Shown: positions 1 to 6,775, numbered from the stretch's first letter. The stretch is DNA of 7,040 nucleotides from Candidatus Kaiserbacteria bacterium (GCA_020428895.1 JAGQLZ010000001.1:1-7040), one strand, 5' to 3'. A program made the numbers and translations. Notes: a model not told the origin generated them from the sequence alone.

Positions 1-29
1 AAGTAAGGACAAACTGTGAGCATAATAAT

Positions 30-1253
30 TTAGTTCGTAACGTATTGTAACAAATTACGATAAAGTTTATAGACACGTTCAGCTGCTTGGCGCCATGACA
101 ATTTTTTTAATTCCATTTTTCCTTCATTTGCTAGCTGACGACGCATTACGTCATAACGGAGTGTAGAGAGAATTTGATTAGCCATTTCATCCACGTCCCA
201 AAAATCCACTTTAAGAACATGAGTCATAACTTCCTTGACTCCTGACTGCTTACTAATGAGTGACGGGGTTCCGTGTTGCATAGCTTCAAGTGGCACCAGT
301 CCAAACGGTTCAGAAACGGACGGCATTACTACTAAATCGGCACTTTGATACATACGGTCTCTCTCCTCTTCCCAGAGCGCTCCGGCAAATATTACATTCT
401 TGGATAAGCCCATTGCTCCAACCTGTTCAATAATTTGATTGGTCATGTCTCCCCAGCCAGAAATTACAAATACAACATTTGGATCTATATCGACCACTCG
501 TCTGGCAGCTCTAATAAAGTAATCAACTCCTTTTTGGATAGTTATACGACCATGATATAAAACTATTTTCTTTCCTTGTTCCTTAAGTTCACGAAGGGCC
601 GTTTCATGTCTTGGCGGTTCAAAAACATCACATCCGTTATGAATTACTTCAACTTTTTCTTCTGGAACATTGTGTTTTTTAACAACTATATCTTTTGTAA
701 ATTCACTTACTGTCACTACTTTGTCAGCCACAGCAAAAGCTTCTTTTTCAATTTTATATACGGCTGGGTCGACATTATCACTGGCCGCTTGATCAAATGA
801 GGTAGCGTGTACATGTAATACTAAAGGCTTTCCACTTACAATTTTTGCGGCTACTCCAGCCAGATAGGAGGTCCAATCATGAGCATGAATGAGATCAAAG
901 TCTTCTTCTTGTGCTATCAATGAAGCGGCGTGAGCAAACCTATGAGCCTCCTCAATAATTGATCTAGATTTATAAATTGGTCTACCCTCTTTATCATAAC
1001 CAACAATACTACTTACCAAACTATCTGCATTTTTATAGGGTGAAAGGGCTGAAGAAACTTCACGAATTTTTACCCTTCTTTCGTCATCAGCAAATACAAA
1101 CCGAGGGGTTCCCTCGGTACGTTGTCTTTTTGGCAACACGAAAATAACATCAACACCTTCTTGTGTGAGTTCACGAGTTAGGCCAAAGCAAGCAACTCCA
1201 AGTCCGCCGTTTCTTGTTGGGGGAAAATCCCAACCAAACGTTAATACTTTCAT
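30..1253 (-). CDS. GT4/GT5-like glycosyltransferase (glycogen/starch synthase-like)
   Basis: A 407-residue retaining GT-B glycosyltransferase that should transfer a sugar from a nucleotide-sugar donor; the acceptor cannot be told from sequence. The N-terminus reads as a first beta strand followed by a Pro-Pro and Gly-Gly-Leu-Gly loop (residues 11-19), the arrangement seen in glycogen/starch synthases and related GT4 enzymes. HAHDW lies at 123-127. In the C-terminal Rossmann domain, GR at 235-236 and KG at 241-242 fit the donor diphosphate-binding Arg and Lys, and E315 and E323 form the E-x7-E motif (EPFGLVPLE) of retaining GT-B enzymes. No signal peptide or membrane segment is seen, so it should be cytosolic. 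I chose the ATG at 1253 because it gives the family-typical MKVLTF start; a GTG at 1271 would add six residues. The gene has its own likely promoter and is separated from smc by 144 nt. It could serve storage polysaccharide or surface glycan synthesis. Confidence 0.88.
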   Translation of the reverse strand: MKVLTFGWDFPPTRNGGLGVACFGLTRELTQEGVDVIFVLPKRQRTEGTPRFVFADDERRVKIREVSSALSPYKNADSLVSSIVGYDKEGRPIYKSRSIIEEAHRFAHAASLIAQEEDFDLIHAHDWTSYLAGVAAKIVSGKPLVLHVHATSFDQAASDNVDPAVYKIEKEAFAVADKVVTVSEFTKDIVVKKHNVPEEKVEVIHNGCDVFEPPRHETALRELKEQGKKIVLYHGRITIQKGVDYFIRAARRVVDIDPNVVFVISGWGDMTNQIIEQVGAMGLSKNVIFAGALWEEERDRMYQSADLVVMPSVSEPFGLVPLEAMQHGTPSLISKQSGVKEVMTHVLKVDFWDVDEMANQILSTLRYDVMRRQLANEGKMELKKLSWRQAAERVYKLYRNLLQYVTN

Positions 1254-1397
1254 ATATGACGACAGACACACACAAAAAATGTGTGGGGCTGTACCTACAT
1301 AATATCACGCATAATTTTCGTCTGCTTAGATAGAAGACTCTTAACTTGTTGATTAGTTAGAAAAATCTGGTGTAACTACAACCACAGCACGAAAGTC
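1254..1397. other. Intergenic region between smc and the glycosyltransferase gene
   Basis: This 144-nt AT-rich gap is the longest non-coding stretch in the window. It holds the extended -10 element at 1299-1307 and, just upstream of the glycosyltransferase ATG, a weak 6-bp hairpin (CACACA at 1269-1274, TGTGTG at 1280-1285, five-base A loop on the plus strand). No convincing Rho-independent terminator for smc is visible; only a 5-bp inverted repeat occurs around 1340-1360. No small reading frame with recognisable content was seen. Confidence 0.6.
1299..1307 (-). promoter_or_regulatory. Extended -10 promoter of the glycosyltransferase gene
   Basis: On the minus strand the sequence is TGATATTAT, a TGn extension followed by TATTAT (five of six matches to TATAAT). 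No good -35 hexamer lies 16-18 bases upstream, which fits an extended -10 promoter. The predicted transcription start is near 1292, giving a leader of about 39 nt. It lies in the only sizeable gap of the window and implies that the glycosyltransferase is transcribed at least partly apart from smc. The call rests on the motif alone. Confidence 0.45.
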
Positions 1398-3644
1398 TTA
1401 TTTTGCAACCGCCACCGCTTCATCAAATTTAACAGAAAGTAGTTTTGAAACCCCATCATTACCCATAGTAATACCGTACAAAACACTGGCTCGACTCATG
1501 GTTTCTCGATTATGAGTTATTAAAATTAGTTGGGATTTTTCTGATAAGGCGTTGATCATATCTCCATACCGACGACTATTAGCTTCATCAAGAGCAGCGT
1601 CTGTCTCATCAAGGATAATAAATAATGGTGGATTAACCTGACTCATTGCAAAAATTAGAGCAATCGAAGTCAGTGCTCGCTCTCCTCCAGAAAGCATGTT
1701 TAGACCATTTACACGCTTATTTGGTAAATTAACGGTTAGTTCAATTCCTTCTTGGGCTGGTTTTTTATCATTTTCCTCGTCTTCTTCATCACTTGAACTC
1801 TTGATAACTGTCTTTTTTATAGAAGCTTTACCGCCACCAAACATCAAAGTAAAGAAGTTGTTAAACTCAGCACTAATTTTATCAATACCCTCCTCAAATC
1901 TTTCGTTAAGCTGTTCGGTTAAATCATCAATCAGAACCGTTAGTTTATCGATAGAGGTTTGTAGGTCATGTAACTCAGTAGCCAAAAATTCATCTCTTTC
2001 TTTAGCAGTTTTATACTCATCAACTACATGATCTGAAGCACCGGAACCATATTCTTCTAATTTTATCTTCAACTTCTCCAGTTGACGTCGTCGCTCTCTT
2101 TGAATTTGACGATCTTCTGAAGCAATCATTTCATTACTTACCGTCTCACCATCAACGACAATTTCATAATTAAAATATCTTGAAGCAGCACTGCCAATTA
2201 AAGTCACAGCTTCTTGTAATTCTCTTTTAAAATCTTCTCGATCACGCTCAATCACTGCCAGTTCTCTTTCGTAGGCTGTTATCTGAGTCTCTAATTCCCT
2301 TCTATCAGACATTAGCTTCAAAACTTCTTTTTCAGCTATATGATGTTTGGTTTCCTCTTCTTGAGCAGCCATTTGTAAATCTTGTAACAATTCCTGAGCT
2401 TTAACCACTGCCCTTTCAAAAGGCTCATTGGTAGCTTTTTTGGTTTCGTAATCTTTTTCTAAAGCCTTCAATTCTCCCTCTTCGGCTTCTGTATTTGAAA
2501 CGGGCTTATGTTTTTGGTGTTTCTCCACAAAAGCTTTCAAGGTATGCACAACATCCTGAATGGTTCGTTTAAGATACTGAATATCGTCACGGCCAGCGGT
2601 TTTCTCAGCTTCTTTTTCTATCACACCCATCACTTCTTCTACTTTACCCAACGGAACCATGACATTAGATTCTGGAGTTTTTTGCTTTTGTTCAATTACG
2701 TTACGTAAATAAGAAATCTTACCTTCAAGTTGACTAATTTCTCGTAAACCGGCTTCACGTTTTTGTCTAGCGGTTTGTAATGAATCTCTAGCTTTTGTTA
2801 TTTCAACTCGTTCTGAATCATTATCAGTTTCCGCTTCTAGTATCGCTTTAGCTTCACCAAGAGCCTTAACTACGCTCTCAAGTTTAGATACCGGTACTTC
2901 CTTGGCAGCTTTAAGTCGGTCAAAATGATGCGCAATGTAAGTATCTTCACGTTTTAAATATTCAGCGTAAACCGACTCTAGTTCAGCTTTTGTTGCTAAA
3001 GACTTTTCAATTATTTTTATTTGTTTTTCTAAATACTTTAAATGTGGAGCATGTTCGCGACGGAGCGACTCAACCTGCTCCATATTTGTTTTAGTTTTCT
3101 CTAAACGTTTGAGAGCTTCTTGTTTTTTAAACTGATAGGTTTTAAGACCTAAAGCATCTTCTATCATTTCTCGCCGTTCCTTTGCACCAGCTGAAAGGAT
3201 TCTGTCCGCTTCACCTTGAGAAATAATGTGGTGTCCAGACGGACCAATGTTAGCAGCTGACAAAAGCTCTTGCACATCACGCAAGCGGACGTTAGAACCA
3301 TTTATCAAATACTCATTTTGACCATCACGATGGACTATTCGTTCTAATCTAATATCATCAAAATCTAACGGAAAAACTCTAGTTTCGTTATTTAAAACTA
3401 TCTCTACCGCCGCCCGATTACCACGCGAAACTTTTTCTGAACCACCCCAAATTAAGTCATCTCCTTTTTTGCCTCGCATCGACTTAACTGACTGTTCACC
3501 TAGCACAAACCTGAACGACTCGGCTACGTTTGATTTTCCTGAACCATTAGGACCAACGATAGCAGTAATCGGTGCCGAAAATTCTAATTCACTTTTTTTG
3601 GCAAATGATTTAAAGCCTGTTACCGTCAGTTTTTTAAGGTACAT
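1398..3644 (-). CDS. smc: Short, apparently hingeless SMC-family chromosome segregation ATPase
   Basis: SMC proteins dimerise, bind DNA and use ATP to compact and segregate chromosomes. The N-terminal head is canonical: Walker A GPNGSGKSN at 31-39 and a Q-loop region with SQGEADRIL at 142-150. The C-terminal head has ERFEEGIDKISAEF at 581-594, FGGGKA at 602-607, signature LSGGE at 651-655, Walker B LFIILDE at 674-680, and D-loop DAALDEAN just after. The length is 748 residues against roughly 1150-1200 for typical bacterial SMC. The whole middle (about 165-590) is charged, heptad-like coiled coil broken by prolines at 251, 325, 331, 381 and 408 and by a non-helical stretch at 484-503. No Gly-rich hinge of about 150 residues is present. 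The protein has no cysteine, so a Rad50 zinc hook is also excluded. An acidic Ser/Asp/Glu insert lies at 616-628. The ATG is 3 nt after the upstream pilin stop, so translation is probably coupled. The SMC assignment is secure; the hingeless reading is inference. Confidence 0.93.
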   Translation of the reverse strand: MYLKKLTVTGFKSFAKKSELEFSAPITAIVGPNGSGKSNVAESFRFVLGEQSVKSMRGKKGDDLIWGGSEKVSRGNRAAVEIVLNNETRVFPLDFDDIRLERIVHRDGQNEYLINGSNVRLRDVQELLSAANIGPSGHHIISQGEADRILSAGAKERREMIEDALGLKTYQFKKQEALKRLEKTKTNMEQVESLRREHAPHLKYLEKQIKIIEKSLATKAELESVYAEYLKREDTYIAHHFDRLKAAKEVPVSKLESVVKALGEAKAILEAETDNDSERVEITKARDSLQTARQKREAGLREISQLEGKISYLRNVIEQKQKTPESNVMVPLGKVEEVMGVIEKEAEKTAGRDDIQYLKRTIQDVVHTLKAFVEKHQKHKPVSNTEAEEGELKALEKDYETKKATNEPFERAVVKAQELLQDLQMAAQEEETKHHIAEKEVLKLMSDRRELETQITAYERELAVIERDREDFKRELQEAVTLIGSAASRYFNYEIVVDGETVSNEMIASEDRQIQRERRRQLEKLKIKLEEYGSGASDHVVDEYKTAKERDEFLATELHDLQTSIDKLTVLIDDLTEQLNERFEEGIDKISAEFNNFFTLMFGGGKASIKKTVIKSSSDEEDEENDKKPAQEGIELTVNLPNKRVNGLNMLSGGERALTSIALIFAMSQVNPPLFIILDETDAALDEANSRRYGDMINALSEKSQLILITHNRETMSRASVLYGITMGNDGVSKLLSVKFDEAVAVAK

Positions 3645-3647
3645 ATA

Positions 3648-4184
3648 TTACCAATCTTCAGCTCCAAATGAGTACACGGCATAAGTATTTGTAAGAATAC
3701 CGCCACATGTCGAAGTAGGACAACGAGCAAACTCGTCAGTGTTTGAACTTATGGTCTTTTTCTCAACTGAATCGTGAACCATTATTTTATAAGAGACACC
3801 ATCAGTATTATAATAAAATCCTTTACTATTTTCATTTTCACTCTTTGGGTCAGTTGGTAACTTAGCAATATAATCTGGCACCAAACCAACAATATAATCA
3901 CTACAGGAATTAAAAGAAGACGATCCGGGACCAGGACCAGCCCAGCTACTATCATTACTACTACTGCCACAGCCTTGAGTTGGATAACTACCAGTCTGAG
4001 CTTTATATAACTCAACCGCTAATTGTAATTCTTTTAAATCTGATCGACGAATATCATCTCGGGCTTGCGCTCTAGCACCACCAAAAGAACCGTAAACAAT
4101 CGACGATAAAATTCCAATAATCGCCACTGTCACTAGCAGTTCAATTAAAGTGAAGCCTCCTTTAAAATTAGTAAAACGAATCAT
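3648..4184 (-). CDS. GspG-like prepilin / type IV pilin-like protein (second of a pair)
   Basis: A 178-residue class III signal-peptide protein. The short basic leader MIRFTNFKGG ends in Gly-Gly at 9-10, so prepilin peptidase should cut before F11. Glu15 stands at mature position +5, and the hydrophobic helix FTLIELLVTVAIIGIL follows. An amphipathic helix (about 43-63) leads to SYPT, and then to a GspG-like motif with YIVGLVPDYIAKLPTDPK at 97-114 and a C-terminal beta region ending YAVYSFG. Four cysteines (72, 94, 155, 160) could make two disulfides after export. It is a clear paralogue of the upstream gene in both the N-terminal helix and the DPK region. It probably assembles into a type IV pilus-like or type II secretion-like fibre at the membrane; the assembly ATPase, platform protein and peptidase are not in this window. 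Its ATG at 4184 directly follows an extended -10 box, suggesting near-leaderless mRNA. smc begins 3 nt downstream. Confidence 0.88.
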   Translation of the reverse strand: MIRFTNFKGGFTLIELLVTVAIIGILSSIVYGSFGGARAQARDDIRRSDLKELQLAVELYKAQTGSYPTQGCGSSSNDSSWAGPGPGSSSFNSCSDYIVGLVPDYIAKLPTDPKSENENSKGFYYNTDGVSYKIMVHDSVEKKTISSNTDEFARCPTSTCGGILTNTYAVYSFGAEDW

Positions 4185-4191
4185 TGAAAAT

Positions 4192-4200
4192 ATTATAGCA
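4192..4200 (-). promoter_or_regulatory. Consensus extended -10 promoter, near-leaderless start for the second pilin
   Basis: The minus strand reads TGCTATAAT, a perfect TGn plus TATAAT extended -10 element in the 49-nt gap between the two pilin genes. The hexamer ends at 4192, which puts the expected transcription start at about 4185, one base before the ATG at 4184. No Shine-Dalgarno sequence fits in that space, so translation would begin at or next to the mRNA 5' end. A clear -35 is absent. The promoter would also serve smc, which follows the pilin after 3 nt. Confidence 0.55.
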
Positions 4201-4233
4201 TTACACTGGCTAACTTAATGGTTTATCTGGGCA

Positions 4234-5013
4234 CTACTTGCAGATAATATCCGCCGTATCATTAATCTTGCTGTATTTAGCTGATAAGGTGCTACCGGTT
4301 GGCTCAACGGTATCTTCATGATAACCACCCCAAACGGCGTACGAGGTTTCAAATCTTCCATCCCCTCCTTGTGCAAACGGAGAACTACTCATCTTGCAGT
4401 GATACATATTTAAATCACTGGGCTTAGCAATACACCAACCGTACTGACTAATGTCTGTACTTCCTGGCGCTCTACTGGTTTGATTACCCGGACCATCTGC
4501 ACAATCAGAAAATTCAGAAATATCAGCACCAGTTGAATAACTAGTCGGTTTAATATCACAACTGGCCATCTCATGACAGTAATGAACCTTCTCGGCTTCG
4601 ACCGTTCGCATCGCCATTAATTTATACACTGAGCCATCAGCATTGGTGACATAAACATACCCAGAATTTGCACCGTTAAGTTTAGGATCATATGGTAAAA
4701 CTGGAATAAATTCAGGAGCTAAACCAAGAATATATGGTTGATCACCGGAACAAGCATAACTTGAAGCCGGATCACCAGACCAATTATTTGCCCCCCTACA
4801 ACCTTCAGGATAACGTCCATGTTTCTTTTTATACAATTCAATCGCAATCTGGAGAGCTCGCAAATCTGACTGTCTTTCAAGATCTCTTGATTCAGCCCGA
4901 ATATTAGGAAAACTTAGATACAAAATTGAACCTAAAATTCCCATAATCGCCACCACTATGAGTAACTCAACTAATGTAAAACCAAGTTTTTGTGAACGAA
5001 AATTCATTACCAT
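4234..5013 (-). CDS. GspG-like prepilin / type IV pilin-like protein, cysteine-rich (first of a pair)
   Basis: A pseudopilin or pilin of 259 residues when started at the ATG at 5013; an ATG at 5007 would give 257 and is equally plausible. A TTG at 5037 also opens the frame but would give an untypically long leader. The leader ends QKLG, with cleavage expected between G11 and F12, Glu16 at mature +5, and helix FTLVELLIVVAIMGIL. The GspG-like region YILGLAPEFIPVLPYDPK matches the neighbouring paralogue. The protein is about 80 residues longer than its neighbour, mainly through an added C-terminal half that carries extra cysteines: eight in all (72, 88, 146, 152, 171, 194, 206, 258). An even count in an exported protein suggests up to four disulfides. 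It may be a minor or tip pilin, or the larger of two fibre subunits; this is inference. It follows rnc by 34 nt, probably in the same transcript. Confidence 0.86.
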   Translation of the reverse strand: MVMNFRSQKLGFTLVELLIVVAIMGILGSILYLSFPNIRAESRDLERQSDLRALQIAIELYKKKHGRYPEGCRGANNWSGDPASSYACSGDQPYILGLAPEFIPVLPYDPKLNGANSGYVYVTNADGSVYKLMAMRTVEAEKVHYCHEMASCDIKPTSYSTGADISEFSDCADGPGNQTSRAPGSTDISQYGWCIAKPSDLNMYHCKMSSSPFAQGGDGRFETSYAVWGGYHEDTVEPTGSTLSAKYSKINDTADIICK

Positions 5014-5047
5014 TATGGTAGCACAACCATTAAACAAAAAAGTCTAA

Positions 5048-5770
5048 TTACTCAGTGTCATTATCCCAACCTTTTGCAACAATGCCAGCTTCAGCGGCTT
5101 TTTGCTCGGCCTCTTGTTTGGATCGGCCAGTACCTTCAGCTATCTTTTCATGTCGCAAAAATACCCCAACGGTAAATACTCGATCATGGTCTGGTCCTTC
5201 TTGAGAAACCGTTTCATAAGTCGGAGTAATTGACGCGTGTTCTTGAGATAATTCCTGAAAACGACTTTTAGGATCTTGCCAAAGACGCTTACTCACAATT
5301 CGTTCGGTATGTTTGAACAATTGACCAGCGATAAAAGTTTGAGCAGCATCATAACCTTGGTCCATATAAATAGCACCAATAAAGGCTTCGAGAACATTGG
5401 CTAAAATATACTGGCGAGCTCGCCCTTCATCTTTGGATTCACCCTTGGACATTAACAGGAATTTATTTACTCCTAATGCCTCAGACGCTGACGATAGCGA
5501 ATTAGTATTCACCAAAGCAGCACGAATAGCGGTTAATTCCCCTTCTGGTTTATCTTCATATTTATTAAAAAGGAAGTCTGTAACAACTAACTCCAAAACG
5601 GCGTCGCCAAGAAATTCTAGCCGTTCATTATGATCCCAATTAGCCTCACGGTGTTCATTAAGATATGAACGATGAGTAATGGCTGATTTTAATAAAGCTA
5701 CGTTATTAAACTGAACTCCTAATACAGTTTGTAGCTCAGATAAATCTGTCTCTATATTTCTTTCTTCCAT
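5048..5770 (-). CDS. rnc: Ribonuclease III
   Basis: A double-stranded-RNA endonuclease for rRNA precursor and mRNA processing, expected to act in the cytosol as a homodimer. Its 240 residues are a normal bacterial length (E. coli 226). The endonuclease domain occupies about 10-160, with signature NERLEFLGDAVLEL at 48-61. Aligned to E. coli from memory, E49, E52 and D56 match E38, E41 and D45, E77 matches E65, and E128 matches the essential E117. The metal-site Asp114 is replaced by Asn125 in ILANVLEAF. A dsRNA-binding domain spans about 166-234, from DPKSRFQELSQE to the basic helix RSKQEAEQKAAE. Its ATG is 36 nt after the NusB-NUDIX stop, so it is probably co-transcribed with it; both act on rRNA maturation. 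No Shine-Dalgarno sequence is visible; the leader is AT-rich. Confidence 0.95.
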   Translation of the reverse strand: MEERNIETDLSELQTVLGVQFNNVALLKSAITHRSYLNEHREANWDHNERLEFLGDAVLELVVTDFLFNKYEDKPEGELTAIRAALVNTNSLSSASEALGVNKFLLMSKGESKDEGRARQYILANVLEAFIGAIYMDQGYDAAQTFIAGQLFKHTERIVSKRLWQDPKSRFQELSQEHASITPTYETVSQEGPDHDRVFTVGVFLRHEKIAEGTGRSKQEAEQKAAEAGIVAKGWDNDTE

Positions 5771-5806
5771 AATCAGTTATATATCTTTAGTAGAATGAGA
5801 CTAGCA

Positions 5807-6709
5807 CTATTTGGTTTTTCTGCCAACCAGCATAGTAATTGATTTAGTAACAATTGGTAATATATCTTCGTAAAAATTTAAATCAAGAATATCGGCAATC
5901 TTAAACCATTGAGCGTCATCTAAGCCACCTTTTTCTTCCAAAACCAAGTCTTTGTATTCAGCTTTACCTAGGAAATAAGCAACCTGTTTGCGATGTTTAC
6001 CAATACCAGGCTTGTTAGCCACATATTCGTTATTACCAAGCTCCGCTTCAATTTCAATGTCTAATCCAATCTCCTCTTTGATTTCACGGACTGCGCCAGC
6101 CTCAATCTCTTCTCCATCTTCAACTTTTCCTTTAGATAGAGTCCAGTAACCAAATATATCATGCACCAGTGCCAGATAAATCTCACCATCCTCTTCAGCA
6201 TAAACTACTGCACCAGCCAATCGTACAATTGGCATCTGATCAAAAGGTATGTCTTTTTTACGTTTTTTCCCAACCTCATTTTTACCCGGTTCGCCAATTT
6301 CTTTATAAACTGCTCCTAGTACACCATTAACAAAACGACTGCTATTTTCACCACCAAACTGCTTGGCTAATTCGATTGCCTCATTAATGGCTACTTTAGC
6401 TGGCACCTCTGATCTTTCTGAAAACAAAAGTTCATAAAGACCTAATCTTAAAATATTTCGATCAACTGGTGAAATTCGGTCGATTGGCCACTCCGGAGCA
6501 GCTTTTTCAATGACCAAATCAATTTCGGACTGCTTACTAATAACCCCATTTAAGAGTTTATTCATAAACGGTTGGTCAGTTTTGTTTTGCGCAAATTCTT
6601 CTACGTTTCTATCTAAAACTTCTTTAATTGCTTTTTTATCAATAGCGTTTAAATCCCACTCAAACAGAGTCTGAAGAACTATAGAACGTGATAAATGTCG
6701 ATTGGCCAT
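5807..6709 (-). CDS. nusB: NusB antitermination factor fused to a NUDIX hydrolase
   Basis: A 300-residue two-domain protein. Residues 1-139 are NusB: the N-terminal helix NRHLSRSIVLQTLFEWD, then IDRISPVDRNILRLGLYELL (77-95), VAINEAIELAKQFG (106-119) and FVNGVLGAVYKEI (126-138). NusB with NusE (S10) binds boxA RNA and promotes rRNA antitermination. A basic linker (about 140-155) leads to a NUDIX domain at about 160-298. The Nudix box is intact: G194, E200, R208-E209, E212-E213 and G215 satisfy G-x5-E-x7-RE-U-x-EE-x-G-U. The preceding WTLSKGK resembles the W-x-x-x-K-G context of diadenosine polyphosphate (Ap4A) hydrolases; substrate remains inference. A free-standing NusB is about 130-160 residues, so the extra half is a true fusion in one uninterrupted frame with no stop between. 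It starts with ATG 20 nt after the predicted transcription start, with no clear ribosome-binding site, and is followed by rnc. Confidence 0.93.
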   Translation of the reverse strand: MANRHLSRSIVLQTLFEWDLNAIDKKAIKEVLDRNVEEFAQNKTDQPFMNKLLNGVISKQSEIDLVIEKAAPEWPIDRISPVDRNILRLGLYELLFSERSEVPAKVAINEAIELAKQFGGENSSRFVNGVLGAVYKEIGEPGKNEVGKKRKKDIPFDQMPIVRLAGAVVYAEEDGEIYLALVHDIFGYWTLSKGKVEDGEEIEAGAVREIKEEIGLDIEIEAELGNNEYVANKPGIGKHRKQVAYFLGKAEYKDLVLEEKGGLDDAQWFKIADILDLNFYEDILPIVTKSITMLVGRKTK

Positions 6710-6735
6710 AAAAATGTACTAATATTACTGATTAC

Positions 6736-6744
6736 AGTATAGCA
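6736..6744 (-). promoter_or_regulatory. Extended -10 promoter of nusB-rnc
   Basis: The minus strand reads TGCTATACT, a TGn extension plus TATACT (five of six matches). Transcription should start near 6729, giving a leader of about 20 nt before the ATG at 6709. No good -35 hexamer is seen at normal spacing. It sits between the hairpin behind rpmF and nusB, where a new transcription unit would be expected to begin. Confidence 0.5.
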
Positions 6745-6775
6745 AGCAGTATGTAGTGTGCATCAGATAATAATC

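Noticed and set aside
1..29. An ATG at 23 on the minus strand that might start another gene after the glycosyltransferase
   Set aside because: Only about seven codons are visible before the window ends, which is too little to support a gene.
576..800. Plus-strand open frame of 74 codons, Phe/Tyr-rich
   Set aside because: It lies wholly opposite the glycosyltransferase gene, has low-complexity composition and no recognisable motif, so it is an antisense shadow.
1269..1285. CACACA/TGTGTG hairpin as a terminator or regulatory element before the glycosyltransferase
   Set aside because: The 6-bp stem is short and made of a dinucleotide repeat; it sits in the leader directly upstream of the start codon and is not convincing as a terminator.
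1696..2031. Plus-strand open frame of 111 codons, Ser/Leu-rich
   Set aside because: It is antisense to the SMC C-terminal region; its Ser run is simply the complement of the acidic insert.
1398..3644. Rad50, RecN or a frameshifted full-length SMC as alternative identities
   Set aside because: The head motifs are SMC-type, there is no cysteine hook, and the frame is continuous from Walker A to Walker B, so a frameshift or split gene is not indicated.
3782..4015. Minus-strand frame of 77 codons with hydrophobic Val/Ile/Leu runs that might suggest a membrane protein
   Set aside because: It is an alternative frame inside the second pilin, whose own frame has clear family motifs; the hydrophobicity comes from codon composition.
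5008..5037. Longer pilin start at TTG 5037, and a CATAAT -10-like box around 5010-5016
   Set aside because: The TTG would give an untypical 19-residue prepilin leader. The CATAAT overlaps an ATG, lacks TGn and a -35, and is too weak to call as a promoter.
5397..5633. Plus-strand open frame of 78 codons
   Set aside because: It is antisense to the RNase III catalytic domain and has no support of its own.
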